A stretch of 64,000 bases of DNA from an uncultured Bacteroides sp. (GTDB lineage Bacteria; Bacteroidota; Bacteroidia; Bacteroidales; Bacteroidaceae), in the NCBI GenBank assembly GCA_900766195.1, contig CAAFUN010000006.1, positions 1 to 64,000 of the forward strand, read 5' to 3'. How positions within the stretch are numbered: position 1 is the first letter of the stretch; each line of letters opens with the position of its first letter. This document shows positions 25,630-34,298 of the stretch, one piece after another. The notes under the pieces are model-generated. The model was not told the origin of the DNA. It made no database searches and saw only the letters and a program-made list of their open reading frames with translations. Position numbers and translations under genes: made by a program.

Positions 25630-28600
25630 ATGAATTTACACTTAAAGAAAGTGAGGTCTGAGGGATCGGAAAAATCTTTCAGACTACAAATCAGACGAGT
25701 CTCGATATTTTGTCTGATTCTGCTCTTCTCCCCCTTGTGGTTATATGCCCAATCGGAGACGGTAACAATCCATCAAGACAATGTTGTTTTAGAAAAGGTG
25801 CTGAACGCTATTGAACAACAGACGCCATATCGTTTCCTTTATAACAAAAAGAATGTGGACGTAAACAGAAGCGTCAGCATCAACAGTGAAAAAGAAGTGT
25901 TATCATCAGTTCTCGCAAAATTATTCGGTAGAGAAGACGTAAGTTACAAGGTAGTCGGAAAGCAGATTGTGCTGAATGACGGGAAAACAGATCAACAGAT
26001 ACGCCGGATCTCGGGAACAGTAAAGGATGAAGCTGGAGAGCCAGTTATTGGTACCAATATAACCATCAAAGGAACGGATAAAGGAACTATTACGGACATA
26101 GAAGGAAAGTATCGGCTGGATGTTCCAATCAAATCCGTACTCCAGTTTTCGTCCATCGGCATGACAACTGTATACGTTACGGTTACTAACCAGCAGATCA
26201 TCAACATTACGATGAAAGAAGATTCCAAACTTTTGGACGAAGTGGTAGTCGTAGGTTATGGTACGCAAAAAAAACGCGACCTGACTGGTGCGGTATCATC
26301 AGTTAAGCTATCGGATGAGCCGATTACTACATTCTCGACAGTAACACACGCCCTAGCGGGCAAGGCCGCAGGTTTACGTGTTACGCAGAACTCAGCCCAA
26401 GTTGGTGGTGGGGCAACATTCCAAATTCGTGGTGCTACTTCGACCGGAGCAGGAAACTCTCCGCTGGTGATTATTGACGGCTTCCCCGTAACTAATACAA
26501 ATGGAGCATCAGGTACGATTGGCACATATTACAATGCAGGTGAAACCGACAATGTACTTGGTAGCCTTAACCCGAACGATATCGAGAGTATAGAGGTATT
26601 GAAAGATGCTTCAGCAACTGCCATCTATGGCTCTCGCGCTGGACATGGTGTCATCATCGTTACTACTAAAAGAGGGAAGGAAAACAACAAGCTTAGAGTG
26701 AACTATTCAGGAAACTTTGGTGTAACAAAGTTGAAAGATAACTATAAAATGATGAATTCCGAACAGTTTTTCACCTCTTTTAAAGCTGATTTAAAAGAAC
26801 GTTTTATGGCCCAAAACGGCTTGGATATCTATGCAAACTATCGTACTCCGACCGGCAAAACATTGGCAGACTTCGACCCGATGAATACAACAACCTATCG
26901 TAAGTCATACGAAGCTTGGGTTGCCAACGGAAAAGCAGATACCGACTGGGTGGACGAAGTGGTCCGCACGGGTATTCAACAGACTCATAATGTTTCTATG
27001 ACCGGTGGTACAGACAAAACACAATACTTTACTTCATTAAATTACTTCAGCCAGAAAGGTATTGTCAAAAATAACGCCATGAATCGACTGACCGGTGTCT
27101 TCAATCTCGACCAAAAAATTTCTGAATACGTCAAAGCTGGTCTGTCATTGAATGTCAGCCGTAACAGCTACAAAAACTCTTCTTTCGGTAGCTCTGAAAA
27201 TGAAGCAGCTGGGGTGCTCGGCGCCGCTCTACGTTTTACACCAACCATTCCTGTCTATGACCAGAACGGTAATCTATCTGTCGATCCTATAAAAAGTGAC
27301 TTTCCAAATCCTGTTTCACTTATGGAGATTACCGATAAAACAACACAGGATCGCTTGCTTGGTTCGTCATACCTTGAAGTAAAGCCTATCAAGGAACTAA
27401 CTTTGAGAGCAAATTTTGGTGTGGATCGCAAATACTCCAAACGTAAACAATACATCCCCTCCTATATAGAGATAGGTAAGGGTAGTAACGGACAAGCTGT
27501 CATTCAGCAGAACGATAACATCGACTATCTGATGGAACTTACGGCAACTTATACTAAACAATTTGGTCAACATAACCTGACTGCTCTTTTCGGTTATTCC
27601 TATCAGCAATTTAACGAAGAAGGTTTCAATGCGGGTGGTAAGAATTTCCCACTAGACAGCTATCTATACAATAACATCGGCACAGGCTCGCTTGCTAATC
27701 GCTCGATTGGTTCATGGGCAAGCAAGAGTGCGCTCGGATCATACTTCGGACGTGTTAATTATTCGTTTATGGACAGATACTTGCTAACCGCAACGCTCCG
27801 TGCTGACGGTGATTCTAATTTCTTGCCTGCCAATCGTTGGGGATATTTTCCATCAGCTTCTGTGGGATGGCGTTTTACGGAAGAAAGCTTCGTAAAACCG
27901 TTGGCAGAGAAAGTCAGATTATCGAACGGTAAACTGCGTGTCAGCTATGGACAGACAGGTAACTCAAATATTGGTAACAAAGTATATGACGCATACGGAA
28001 CAACATACAAATATAGCTTCGGAAATAATCAAGTATCCAACGGTATGGGTGTAATTAAACTTGGGAACCCTGACATCACGTGGGAAACCACTACGGAATT
28101 TAACCTCGGTCTTGACTTAGGCTTCTTCGACGGGCGCATCAATCTTTCAGCTGAATATTATAATCGTGTGATTTCCGACTTGCTCTCGACGAAATATTTG
28201 CCTACATACAATGAGATTAATACGGTGGCTTCTAATATTGGTAAAACGCAAGGGCAAGGTTTTGAATTGACACTGAATACTACCAATATCAAAACTGCTG
28301 ATTTCACTTGGAACACAGACTTTACTTTGCAACATTACGAAGACCGATGGAAAGAACGCGATCCGAATTGGGCACCGGCCGTTTATCAAAGGGTGAACGA
28401 CCCCATTCGTGGAATCTTTGTATTAAAATCTGATGGACTAATGAAAGTGGGAGAAAAGGCTCCTGCTTGGCAACCGAACTTGCTTCCGGGTCAGATAAAG
28501 GTAGTCAACCTTGCTGATAAAGACGGTGCATCCAATAAATTGGATCAGAACGACGTTTACTATCTTGGAACCAAAGATCCGCAATTCATTTTTGGTCTGA

Positions 28601-29058
28601 ATAATACACTCCGATACAAGAACTTTGATTTTAATATCTACCTATATGGTGAACTGAACCGTTGGCGTGGGCAAAGTTATTATGAAGCTTGGTCTTCTGG
28701 AGTAGCCGGTAACTCGGTGATTTACAATGCAGCAACCAGCTCATTAAACCAATGGTCATCGGCTAATCAAAACAGTCGTTTGCCCAGTACAATTGCAGTA
28801 ACTAACTCGCTACCGTATGGTACAGACTTCTGGTATAAGAAGATTAGTTATCTGCGTTGCCGTAACATCACATTAGGTTATAGTTTTAAGGCACCTAAAA
28901 TAGGAATCGATAATGCGCGTGTTTATGTGGATGTCAATAACCCATTCTTGTTGACAAACTGGACAGGAATCGACCCCGAAACCGATCCTAACGATGGTTA
29001 CAGCTATGCTCATCCCAGTGTAAGAGGATTCAATATTGGTATAGACGTTACATTCTAA
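25630..29058 (+). CDS. SusC/RagA TonB-dependent transporter with STN domain (PUL 1)
   Basis: A 1142-residue outer-membrane SusC-like importer. The signal peptide ends at WLYAQ (about residue 41). An STN signalling domain follows (about 50-120, LEKVLNAIEQQTPYRFLYN), then a carboxypeptidase-like domain (about 128-205, ISGTVKDEAGEPVIGTNI), the SusC motif VVVGYGTQKKRDLTGAVSSV, and the plug with GSRAGHGVIIVTTKRGK. The barrel ends in DVTF. The STN domain couples it to the ECF/FecR pair upstream. It imports an oligosaccharide held by the SusD partner; GH89 downstream suggests a glycan bearing alpha-GlcNAc. Confidence 0.95.
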   Translation: MNLHLKKVRSEGSEKSFRLQIRRVSIFCLILLFSPLWLYAQSETVTIHQDNVVLEKVLNAIEQQTPYRFLYNKKNVDVNRSVSINSEKEVLSSVLAKLFGREDVSYKVVGKQIVLNDGKTDQQIRRISGTVKDEAGEPVIGTNITIKGTDKGTITDIEGKYRLDVPIKSVLQFSSIGMTTVYVTVTNQQIINITMKEDSKLLDEVVVVGYGTQKKRDLTGAVSSVKLSDEPITTFSTVTHALAGKAAGLRVTQNSAQVGGGATFQIRGATSTGAGNSPLVIIDGFPVTNTNGASGTIGTYYNAGETDNVLGSLNPNDIESIEVLKDASATAIYGSRAGHGVIIVTTKRGKENNKLRVNYSGNFGVTKLKDNYKMMNSEQFFTSFKADLKERFMAQNGLDIYANYRTPTGKTLADFDPMNTTTYRKSYEAWVANGKADTDWVDEVVRTGIQQTHNVSMTGGTDKTQYFTSLNYFSQKGIVKNNAMNRLTGVFNLDQKISEYVKAGLSLNVSRNSYKNSSFGSSENEAAGVLGAALRFTPTIPVYDQNGNLSVDPIKSDFPNPVSLMEITDKTTQDRLLGSSYLEVKPIKELTLRANFGVDRKYSKRKQYIPSYIEIGKGSNGQAVIQQNDNIDYLMELTATYTKQFGQHNLTALFGYSYQQFNEEGFNAGGKNFPLDSYLYNNIGTGSLANRSIGSWASKSALGSYFGRVNYSFMDRYLLTATLRADGDSNFLPANRWGYFPSASVGWRFTEESFVKPLAEKVRLSNGKLRVSYGQTGNSNIGNKVYDAYGTTYKYSFGNNQVSNGMGVIKLGNPDITWETTTEFNLGLDLGFFDGRINLSAEYYNRVISDLLSTKYLPTYNEINTVASNIGKTQGQGFELTLNTTNIKTADFTWNTDFTLQHYEDRWKERDPNWAPAVYQRVNDPIRGIFVLKSDGLMKVGEKAPAWQPNLLPGQIKVVNLADKDGASNKLDQNDVYYLGTKDPQFIFGLNNTLRYKNFDFNIYLYGELNRWRGQSYYEAWSSGVAGNSVIYNAATSSLNQWSSANQNSRLPSTIAVTNSLPYGTDFWYKKISYLRCRNITLGYSFKAPKIGIDNARVYVDVNNPFLLTNWTGIDPETDPNDGYSYAHPSVRGFNIGIDVTF

Positions 29059-29070
29059 TATAAGAAAGAA

Positions 29071-30627
29071 ATGAAAGTGAAAAATATCAGATATTATATG
29101 ATGTCAGGACTGGCCGCTGCGCTCGTCCTTTTGCAGGCTTGTGCACTCGAATCCGAACAATTCAGTGAAATCAGCCCCAAACTATATCCGAAGACCGCGC
29201 GCGACGCAGAAGACTTGTTGACAGGTAATGTTTATGCAGTATTCCGCATGGATGACTACCGTCCGATATTTAATCGTGCAAATGGTTTGTTAGTTTTCTC
29301 CGATATAGCAACTGATTACGGAATGTGCGCATGGGGATTCCCTGGTTTGGAATGGGGTCCGCTTGAATTTGCAAAAGTTACACCCAGCATTCGATACGCT
29401 GTTGGAATAAATTATACAGAAAACAATACGCCCCCCTCGTTCTTCGCTAAGATGCTTAACACCATCGAACGTATCAAAGTTATGAATTTAAACGAAGATG
29501 TAAAAAAGAAGTATATTGCTGAAGCACAATGCGGATTAGGTTTCCTCGGCTACGAGTTATATGACTATTACGGCCCGCAAATTGTGCCTAATGGAGAAGC
29601 GCTTAAAAATCCGCAAGCTGCCACTATCCTACCTCGTCTGAGCGAGGCCGAAATGATTAAGTTTATTGAAGATAATCTAAAAGCTGCCGCCACAGTACTA
29701 CCGGATACTTATCTGTACAATAATGAAAGCTACGGGCGTTTTACAAGTGCATTGTGCCACATGCTGTTATTAAAATTGTATATGGAGACCGGACAATGGG
29801 CAAATGCTATAACCGAAGCCACAGAATTGCAAAAGAGCAAATATGGTTTCGCACTCGTTACAACACCTGGTACAAGCGGCTTTGCAAAACAATCTGCTTA
29901 TGCACACTTGTTCTCCGTAGAAGGTGAGGGTAATAGCGAAACTGTTTGGGCTGTGAATTGCGCTGCCGACCCCGGTGTGCAATATGAGTGGTTCCCCAAT
30001 GTGCTGTCTAAGAGTAAGAATGGAGCCACAGCTTGGGGTGGTTTTAAGATGCCAAGAGCTGCTTACAATTCGTATGAGGCAGGTGATACTCGCCTTCAAA
30101 CAATGATCGAGAATCCAACGAACGAGTATGGTGCCGATCCGGTAAAATATGAAGTGAATGTCGTGAGCGGTAGCAACGCCCGTTCTTCACTCGACTGGAT
30201 GATTTTCCGCTATGCCGATGTACTCACGCTTTATGCCGAAGCCATTGTACGCAACGGAGGCGACTACACTGATAAACCATTAAGTATCCTTAATCAGATT
30301 CGCACTCGCGCAGGTTTAACTGCAAAGACGACTGCCGACCTTCCTACAAAAGGAGACTTTCTTGATGCACTGCTTAATGAACGTGCAAAAGAATTTTATT
30401 GGGAAGGCATTCGTCGTTCAGACCTAATACGCTACGGTCGTTTCAGCGAAAATGGACAGTACACTACTTATAAAAAGATTATGAAAGCCAAGTGCACTGC
30501 ATATGGTCAACCTGCTCCTGCCGCCGACTACAACTGGCGTTGGTTCCCCTTCCCCGAAAGCATCATTATCGAAGGTCAGGGCATCATCAAACAGAACCAA
30601 CCTTGGGGTGATTATACTGGAGAATAA
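29071..30627 (+). CDS. SusD/RagB glycan-binding lipoprotein (PUL 1)
   Basis: A 518-residue SusD-like surface lipoprotein with the lipobox LLQAC near residue 24. Typical features are the N-terminal helices, the SusD segment with the YIAEAQCGLGFLGYELYDYYG helix repeat (about 149-169), and the C-terminal RYADVLTLYAEAI and NERAKEFYWEGIRRSDLIRYG signatures. It forms the lid of the SusC encoded 12 bp upstream. A terminator lies just downstream, so susCD is partly or wholly uncoupled from the GH89 gene. Confidence 0.94.
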   Translation: MKVKNIRYYMMSGLAAALVLLQACALESEQFSEISPKLYPKTARDAEDLLTGNVYAVFRMDDYRPIFNRANGLLVFSDIATDYGMCAWGFPGLEWGPLEFAKVTPSIRYAVGINYTENNTPPSFFAKMLNTIERIKVMNLNEDVKKKYIAEAQCGLGFLGYELYDYYGPQIVPNGEALKNPQAATILPRLSEAEMIKFIEDNLKAAATVLPDTYLYNNESYGRFTSALCHMLLLKLYMETGQWANAITEATELQKSKYGFALVTTPGTSGFAKQSAYAHLFSVEGEGNSETVWAVNCAADPGVQYEWFPNVLSKSKNGATAWGGFKMPRAAYNSYEAGDTRLQTMIENPTNEYGADPVKYEVNVVSGSNARSSLDWMIFRYADVLTLYAEAIVRNGGDYTDKPLSILNQIRTRAGLTAKTTADLPTKGDFLDALLNERAKEFYWEGIRRSDLIRYGRFSENGQYTTYKKIMKAKCTAYGQPAPAADYNWRWFPFPESIIIEGQGIIKQNQPWGDYTGE

Positions 30628-30653
30628 AATGTGCTCAATCTAAAAAATACTAG

Positions 30654-30689
30654 CTTCTTTCATACCTTTGGGTACGAAAGAAGTTTTTT
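30654..30689 (+). terminator. Terminator between SusD and GH89 of PUL 1
   Basis: CTTCTTTC (30654-30661) pairs with GAAAGAAG (30676-30683), with TACC/GGTA pairing inside and six T following (30684-30689). It should reduce read-through into the glycosidase gene, which starts only 30 bp later and shows no clear promoter of its own. Confidence 0.85.
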
Positions 30690-30718
30690 AATTCACTAAC
30701 TGTTTATATTATATTAAA

Positions 30719-32872
30719 GTGAAAGTATTCATTATCTTACTTCTCAGTTTCACGGCTACCGTTCGTGGAGCCACTCCCATACAAGGTTTGCTGGAGCGTA
30801 TTGACAAAAACGCATCTAAAAAATTCATCATTGAACAAAAAGTATCACCAATAGATTTTTTTGAACTTGACCAAAAAGGCGATAAGGTTGTCATCCGTGG
30901 TAATAACTATGTAAGCATCGCCACGGGGCTGAATTGGTATTTAAAATATCACGTTGGCATTCACCTCTCTTGGAATGGAATGAAGGCCCGTTTACCAGAA
31001 AAGCTCCCGACCGTTACGGACCGGGAACGTCACGAAACAAATCTATCTCTGCGTTACGACTTAAACTACTGTACATACTCCTACTCCATGGCCTTTTGGA
31101 ATTGGGAACGCTGGGAGCAAGAGATAGACTGGATGGCTTTACATGGAATCAACCTGCCGCTTGCCATTACAGGTACAGATGTGGTATGGCGTAACATGCT
31201 ACTCCGTCTGGGTTATACTAAAGAAGAGGTTAATCAATTCATTGCCGGTCCTGCTTTCCAAGCCTGGTGGCTGATGAACAACCTCGAAGGTTGGGGAGGT
31301 CCAAACCCAGATAGCTGGTATCGCCATAGCGAAGCTTTACAAAGGAAGATATTGAAACGAATGCGTGAGTATGGCATGCACCCAATACTACCCGGCTATT
31401 CTGGCATGGTACCGCATGATGCACGTGAACGGCTGGATGTGAATGTTTCTGATCCGGGAGTGTGGTGTGGCTATCATCGACCAGCTTTCTTATTGCCTAC
31501 TGATCCGCGCTTCAAAGAGATAGCAAATCTTTATTATGAGGAAATGACCCGTCTCTATGGCAAAGCAGAATACTATAGCATGGATCCTTTTCATGAAGGG
31601 GGAAAGGTAGAAGGGGTGAATCTTAGTGCCTCCAGTCGGGCTATATGGGCTGCCATGAAAAAGGTTAATTCGAATGCAGTATGGGTGGCGCAAGCTTGGC
31701 AAGCTAACCCCCGTCAGGAAATGATAAAGAACTTACCTGCGGGAGATTTGATTGTACTCGATCTCTTCGCCGAGAGCCGTCCGCAATGGGGTGATCTAGC
31801 ATCGGGTTGGTCACGAAAGGAGGGTTTCGGCAAGCACGACTGGATCTATTGCATGTTGTTGAACTATGGTGGAAAAGTTGGTCTGCATGGAAAGATGAGT
31901 CACGTCATCGACGAGTATTACAAGGCCAAGTCGTCTCCTTTCGGACGAACAATGAAGGGTGTGGGCATAACGATGGAAGGCATCGAGAACAATCCAATCA
32001 TGTTCGAGTTGTTGTGCGAACTCCCTTGGCGTACAGAAAAATTCAATAAAGAAGAGTGGTTGAAAGGTTACATTACTGCTCGTTACGGTAAGGTTGATTC
32101 CGCTGTGGAAGAGGCATGGCAGCTGCTAGGCAACACTATTTATAACTGCCCGCTGACGAGCACACAACAAGGTACACACGAATCGGTATTCTGTGCCCGC
32201 CCTGGGATGAATGTCTATCAGGTCTCAAGCTGGAGCGAGATGAGAGCATATTATAAATCTGAAGATGTCATCCACGCTGCCGGTATCCTACTTTCTGCCG
32301 CTGATCGCTTTAAGGGAAATAATAACTTCGAATATGATTTGACAGATATTATCCGGCAAGCTGTGGCTGAAAAAGGACGCTTGGTCTATCCCATTATGAC
32401 AGCTTCCCTCAAAGCAGGGGAAAAAGGATTGTTTGCTTCTTCATCCAACCGTTTCCTTGAATTGATTCTGTTGCAAGACCGTTTGCTTGCAACCCGACCA
32501 GAGTTCAAGGTAGGTAAATGGATTGAACGTGCTCGCGATATAGGTATGACTTCCGAAGAGAAAGACTTATATGAGTGGAATGCACGTGTCCAAATCACGA
32601 CTTGGGGCAATCGCATCGCTGCCGATGAGGGAGGCTTACGTGACTATGCCCATAAAGAATGGAATGGTCTTCTGCGTGATCTCTACTATCTCCGCTGGAA
32701 AACTTGGATAGATGAACAGTCTGCCCGCCTGAACGGTGCACCTGGGAAAGACATCGATTTCTATGCCATTGAAGAAGAGTGGGCGAATGCCCGCAACTCA
32801 TATTCCTCTAAAGCAGAAGGACGAGTAGTGGAGATAGCAAAGGAAATCTATAACAAAATCACTGAACAGTGA
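30719..32872 (+). CDS. Alpha-N-acetylglucosaminidase, GH89
   Basis: A 717-residue exported GH89 enzyme (NAGLU family), which removes terminal alpha-linked GlcNAc, as in heparan sulfate or alpha-GlcNAc-capped mucin. The start is a GTG at 30719, chosen because it begins a signal peptide (MKVFIILLLSFTATVRG) and no upstream ATG is in frame. The catalytic Glu pair is visible: E293 in MDPFHEGG and E420 in GITMEGIENNP. Other family motifs are LPLAITGTDVVWRN and LLRLGYT. Length fits the family. It is the only enzyme next to susCD of PUL 1, 91 bp behind a terminator. Confidence 0.94.
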   Translation: MKVFIILLLSFTATVRGATPIQGLLERIDKNASKKFIIEQKVSPIDFFELDQKGDKVVIRGNNYVSIATGLNWYLKYHVGIHLSWNGMKARLPEKLPTVTDRERHETNLSLRYDLNYCTYSYSMAFWNWERWEQEIDWMALHGINLPLAITGTDVVWRNMLLRLGYTKEEVNQFIAGPAFQAWWLMNNLEGWGGPNPDSWYRHSEALQRKILKRMREYGMHPILPGYSGMVPHDARERLDVNVSDPGVWCGYHRPAFLLPTDPRFKEIANLYYEEMTRLYGKAEYYSMDPFHEGGKVEGVNLSASSRAIWAAMKKVNSNAVWVAQAWQANPRQEMIKNLPAGDLIVLDLFAESRPQWGDLASGWSRKEGFGKHDWIYCMLLNYGGKVGLHGKMSHVIDEYYKAKSSPFGRTMKGVGITMEGIENNPIMFELLCELPWRTEKFNKEEWLKGYITARYGKVDSAVEEAWQLLGNTIYNCPLTSTQQGTHESVFCARPGMNVYQVSSWSEMRAYYKSEDVIHAAGILLSAADRFKGNNNFEYDLTDIIRQAVAEKGRLVYPIMTASLKAGEKGLFASSSNRFLELILLQDRLLATRPEFKVGKWIERARDIGMTSEEKDLYEWNARVQITTWGNRIAADEGGLRDYAHKEWNGLLRDLYYLRWKTWIDEQSARLNGAPGKDIDFYAIEEEWANARNSYSSKAEGRVVEIAKEIYNKITEQ

Positions 32873-33083
32873 TCAAATATTATGAAATTAGAGTTATGGA
32901 AAAACAGACTGATTGCGTTATAGCAATACATTATAGAGTTATTACTAAGTTGTGTGCCATTTTTATACAGGGATTTTTTATCAAATCATCCATGATGATG
33001 TGCTGGCATTATCCACCAGCAACGGTTTCATTTGATCCTTTTTCCTATTTTTAAATTTAAGAATTAATATAGGCAAGAAAATT

Positions 33084-33129
33084 AATTGCTGTTCGTAATG
33101 GTCGGGGTAGACCATTACGAACAGCAATT
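33084..33129. terminator. Bidirectional terminator, 20-bp perfect stem
   Basis: AATTGCTGTTCGTAATGGTC (33084-33103) pairs perfectly with 33110-33129 around the six-base loop GGGGTA. It sits between the convergent GH89 and GH16 genes. Flanks are AT-rich on both sides, so it could stop transcription in both directions. Confidence 0.8.
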
Positions 33130-33150
33130 CAAATTTCTAAAATTGAAAGT

Positions 33151-34047
33151 CTATTCAGGTTGGTAAATTCGTACATAATCTACTACAAACTCAACAGGTA
33201 GACAACTCGGATCAAGTTTACCACCCATTGTCTTTCCCGCTGCATCACCCAGAGCAAGATTTATTAATATAAACATTTTTTGATTGAACGGATTAGGAAC
33301 AATAGAAGACATTTGTACAACACGAGTTACTTTGTTGTCAATGGCAAAAGTAATCTGCTTTTCATTCCAGTCAAGGCTGTAAATGCGAAATCTACCATCG
33401 GACCAGTCGTTACTTCCCTTTTCTATCCAAGTATTATAAGTAACATGTGTGTTATCCGGTCCATAAATCACATTTTGTTTCATATCCTTTGACGCTTTTC
33501 CCGCAAATTCCATAATATCGATTTCACCACAACTGGGCCAACTTGTACCTGTCATTTGGCTGTCACCTTTTGCCCAGAATGCAGGCCAAGGACCATTTCC
33601 ACTAGGTAATTTCGCTTTAATTTCGAAACGTCCGTATTGCCACGAATGTTTTCCTTTTGTAATGATACTAGCAGAAGTATAATGTGCTATTCCGTCATAA
33701 AGATTAGTTTCTGCCTGTCCAGTAATAACTAGCATCCCATCTTTTATTTTACAATTCTCAGGACGTTCTTTTGTGTAATATTGAATCTCATTATTACGTA
33801 CAAACCCTATTTCATATGTCCAATTATCAGTATTGACCATTGTACCGACATTAAACTCATCTGCCCAAACCAATTTTAATTTATCATAATCTAACTGATC
33901 GCCAACTTTGTACTTTATAGTGTTTATTGGTTGTACAAATATATTCTCTTCGCCTCCTTTATTACTACACGATATCAGTACAATTACTATTGTAATTAGA
34001 AAGGTTGCAAGTAATGGTTTATTTATTCTTATATTTTTGCGACACAT
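33151..34047 (-). CDS. GH16-family glycoside hydrolase, lipoprotein
   Basis: A 298-residue GH16 enzyme with start placed at the ATG at 34047, which gives a proper lipoprotein signal with the lipobox Cys at residue 27 (VLISC). The catalytic motif ExDxxE is GEIDIMEFAG, with E175 as nucleophile, D177 and E180 as acid/base. Family segments WADEF, YTSASIITKGKHSWQYGRFE and the C-terminal FVVDYVRIYQ are present. GH16 members act on beta-1,3/1,4-glucans and galactans; in gut Bacteroides some are endo-O-glycanases on mucin. It lies behind susCD of PUL 2 but is separated from susD by a terminator. Exact substrate is unknown. Confidence 0.92.
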   Translation of the reverse strand: MCRKNIRINKPLLATFLITIVIVLISCSNKGGEENIFVQPINTIKYKVGDQLDYDKLKLVWADEFNVGTMVNTDNWTYEIGFVRNNEIQYYTKERPENCKIKDGMLVITGQAETNLYDGIAHYTSASIITKGKHSWQYGRFEIKAKLPSGNGPWPAFWAKGDSQMTGTSWPSCGEIDIMEFAGKASKDMKQNVIYGPDNTHVTYNTWIEKGSNDWSDGRFRIYSLDWNEKQITFAIDNKVTRVVQMSSIVPNPFNQKMFILINLALGDAAGKTMGGKLDPSCLPVEFVVDYVRIYQPE

Positions 34048-34204
34048 ATCATATATTATAAATTTTATAAAAACATAATGATCCATATGTAAAAATAATT
34101 ATTTCCAAGTGCATAAATTATTCCTTTGGTGACATATATTGCCTATATGTTTTACAAATACCACCAGGGTCTCTTACGTCATACAATATCTCAAATAATT
34201 TAAT

Positions 34205-34243
34205 AAAACCATCCTTTCTATAATCATAGTAAGGATGGTTTAT
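34205..34243 (-). terminator. Terminator after SusD of PUL 2
   Basis: AAACCATCCTT (34206-34216 region) pairs with AAGGATGGTTT (34231-34241) around a 14-15 base loop. On the minus strand the stem is followed by TTTTATTAAATT. It separates susD from the GH16 gene. Confidence 0.7.
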
Positions 34244-34298
34244 TGAGTTTTGGACTTTTAAGATATTTCTGTTTTAATAGTATTGCGTACTTAACAGA

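Noticed and set aside
32869..33054. Small open frame after the GH89 gene
   Set aside because: Its composition is not protein-like and it overlaps the GH89 stop; no family resemblance.
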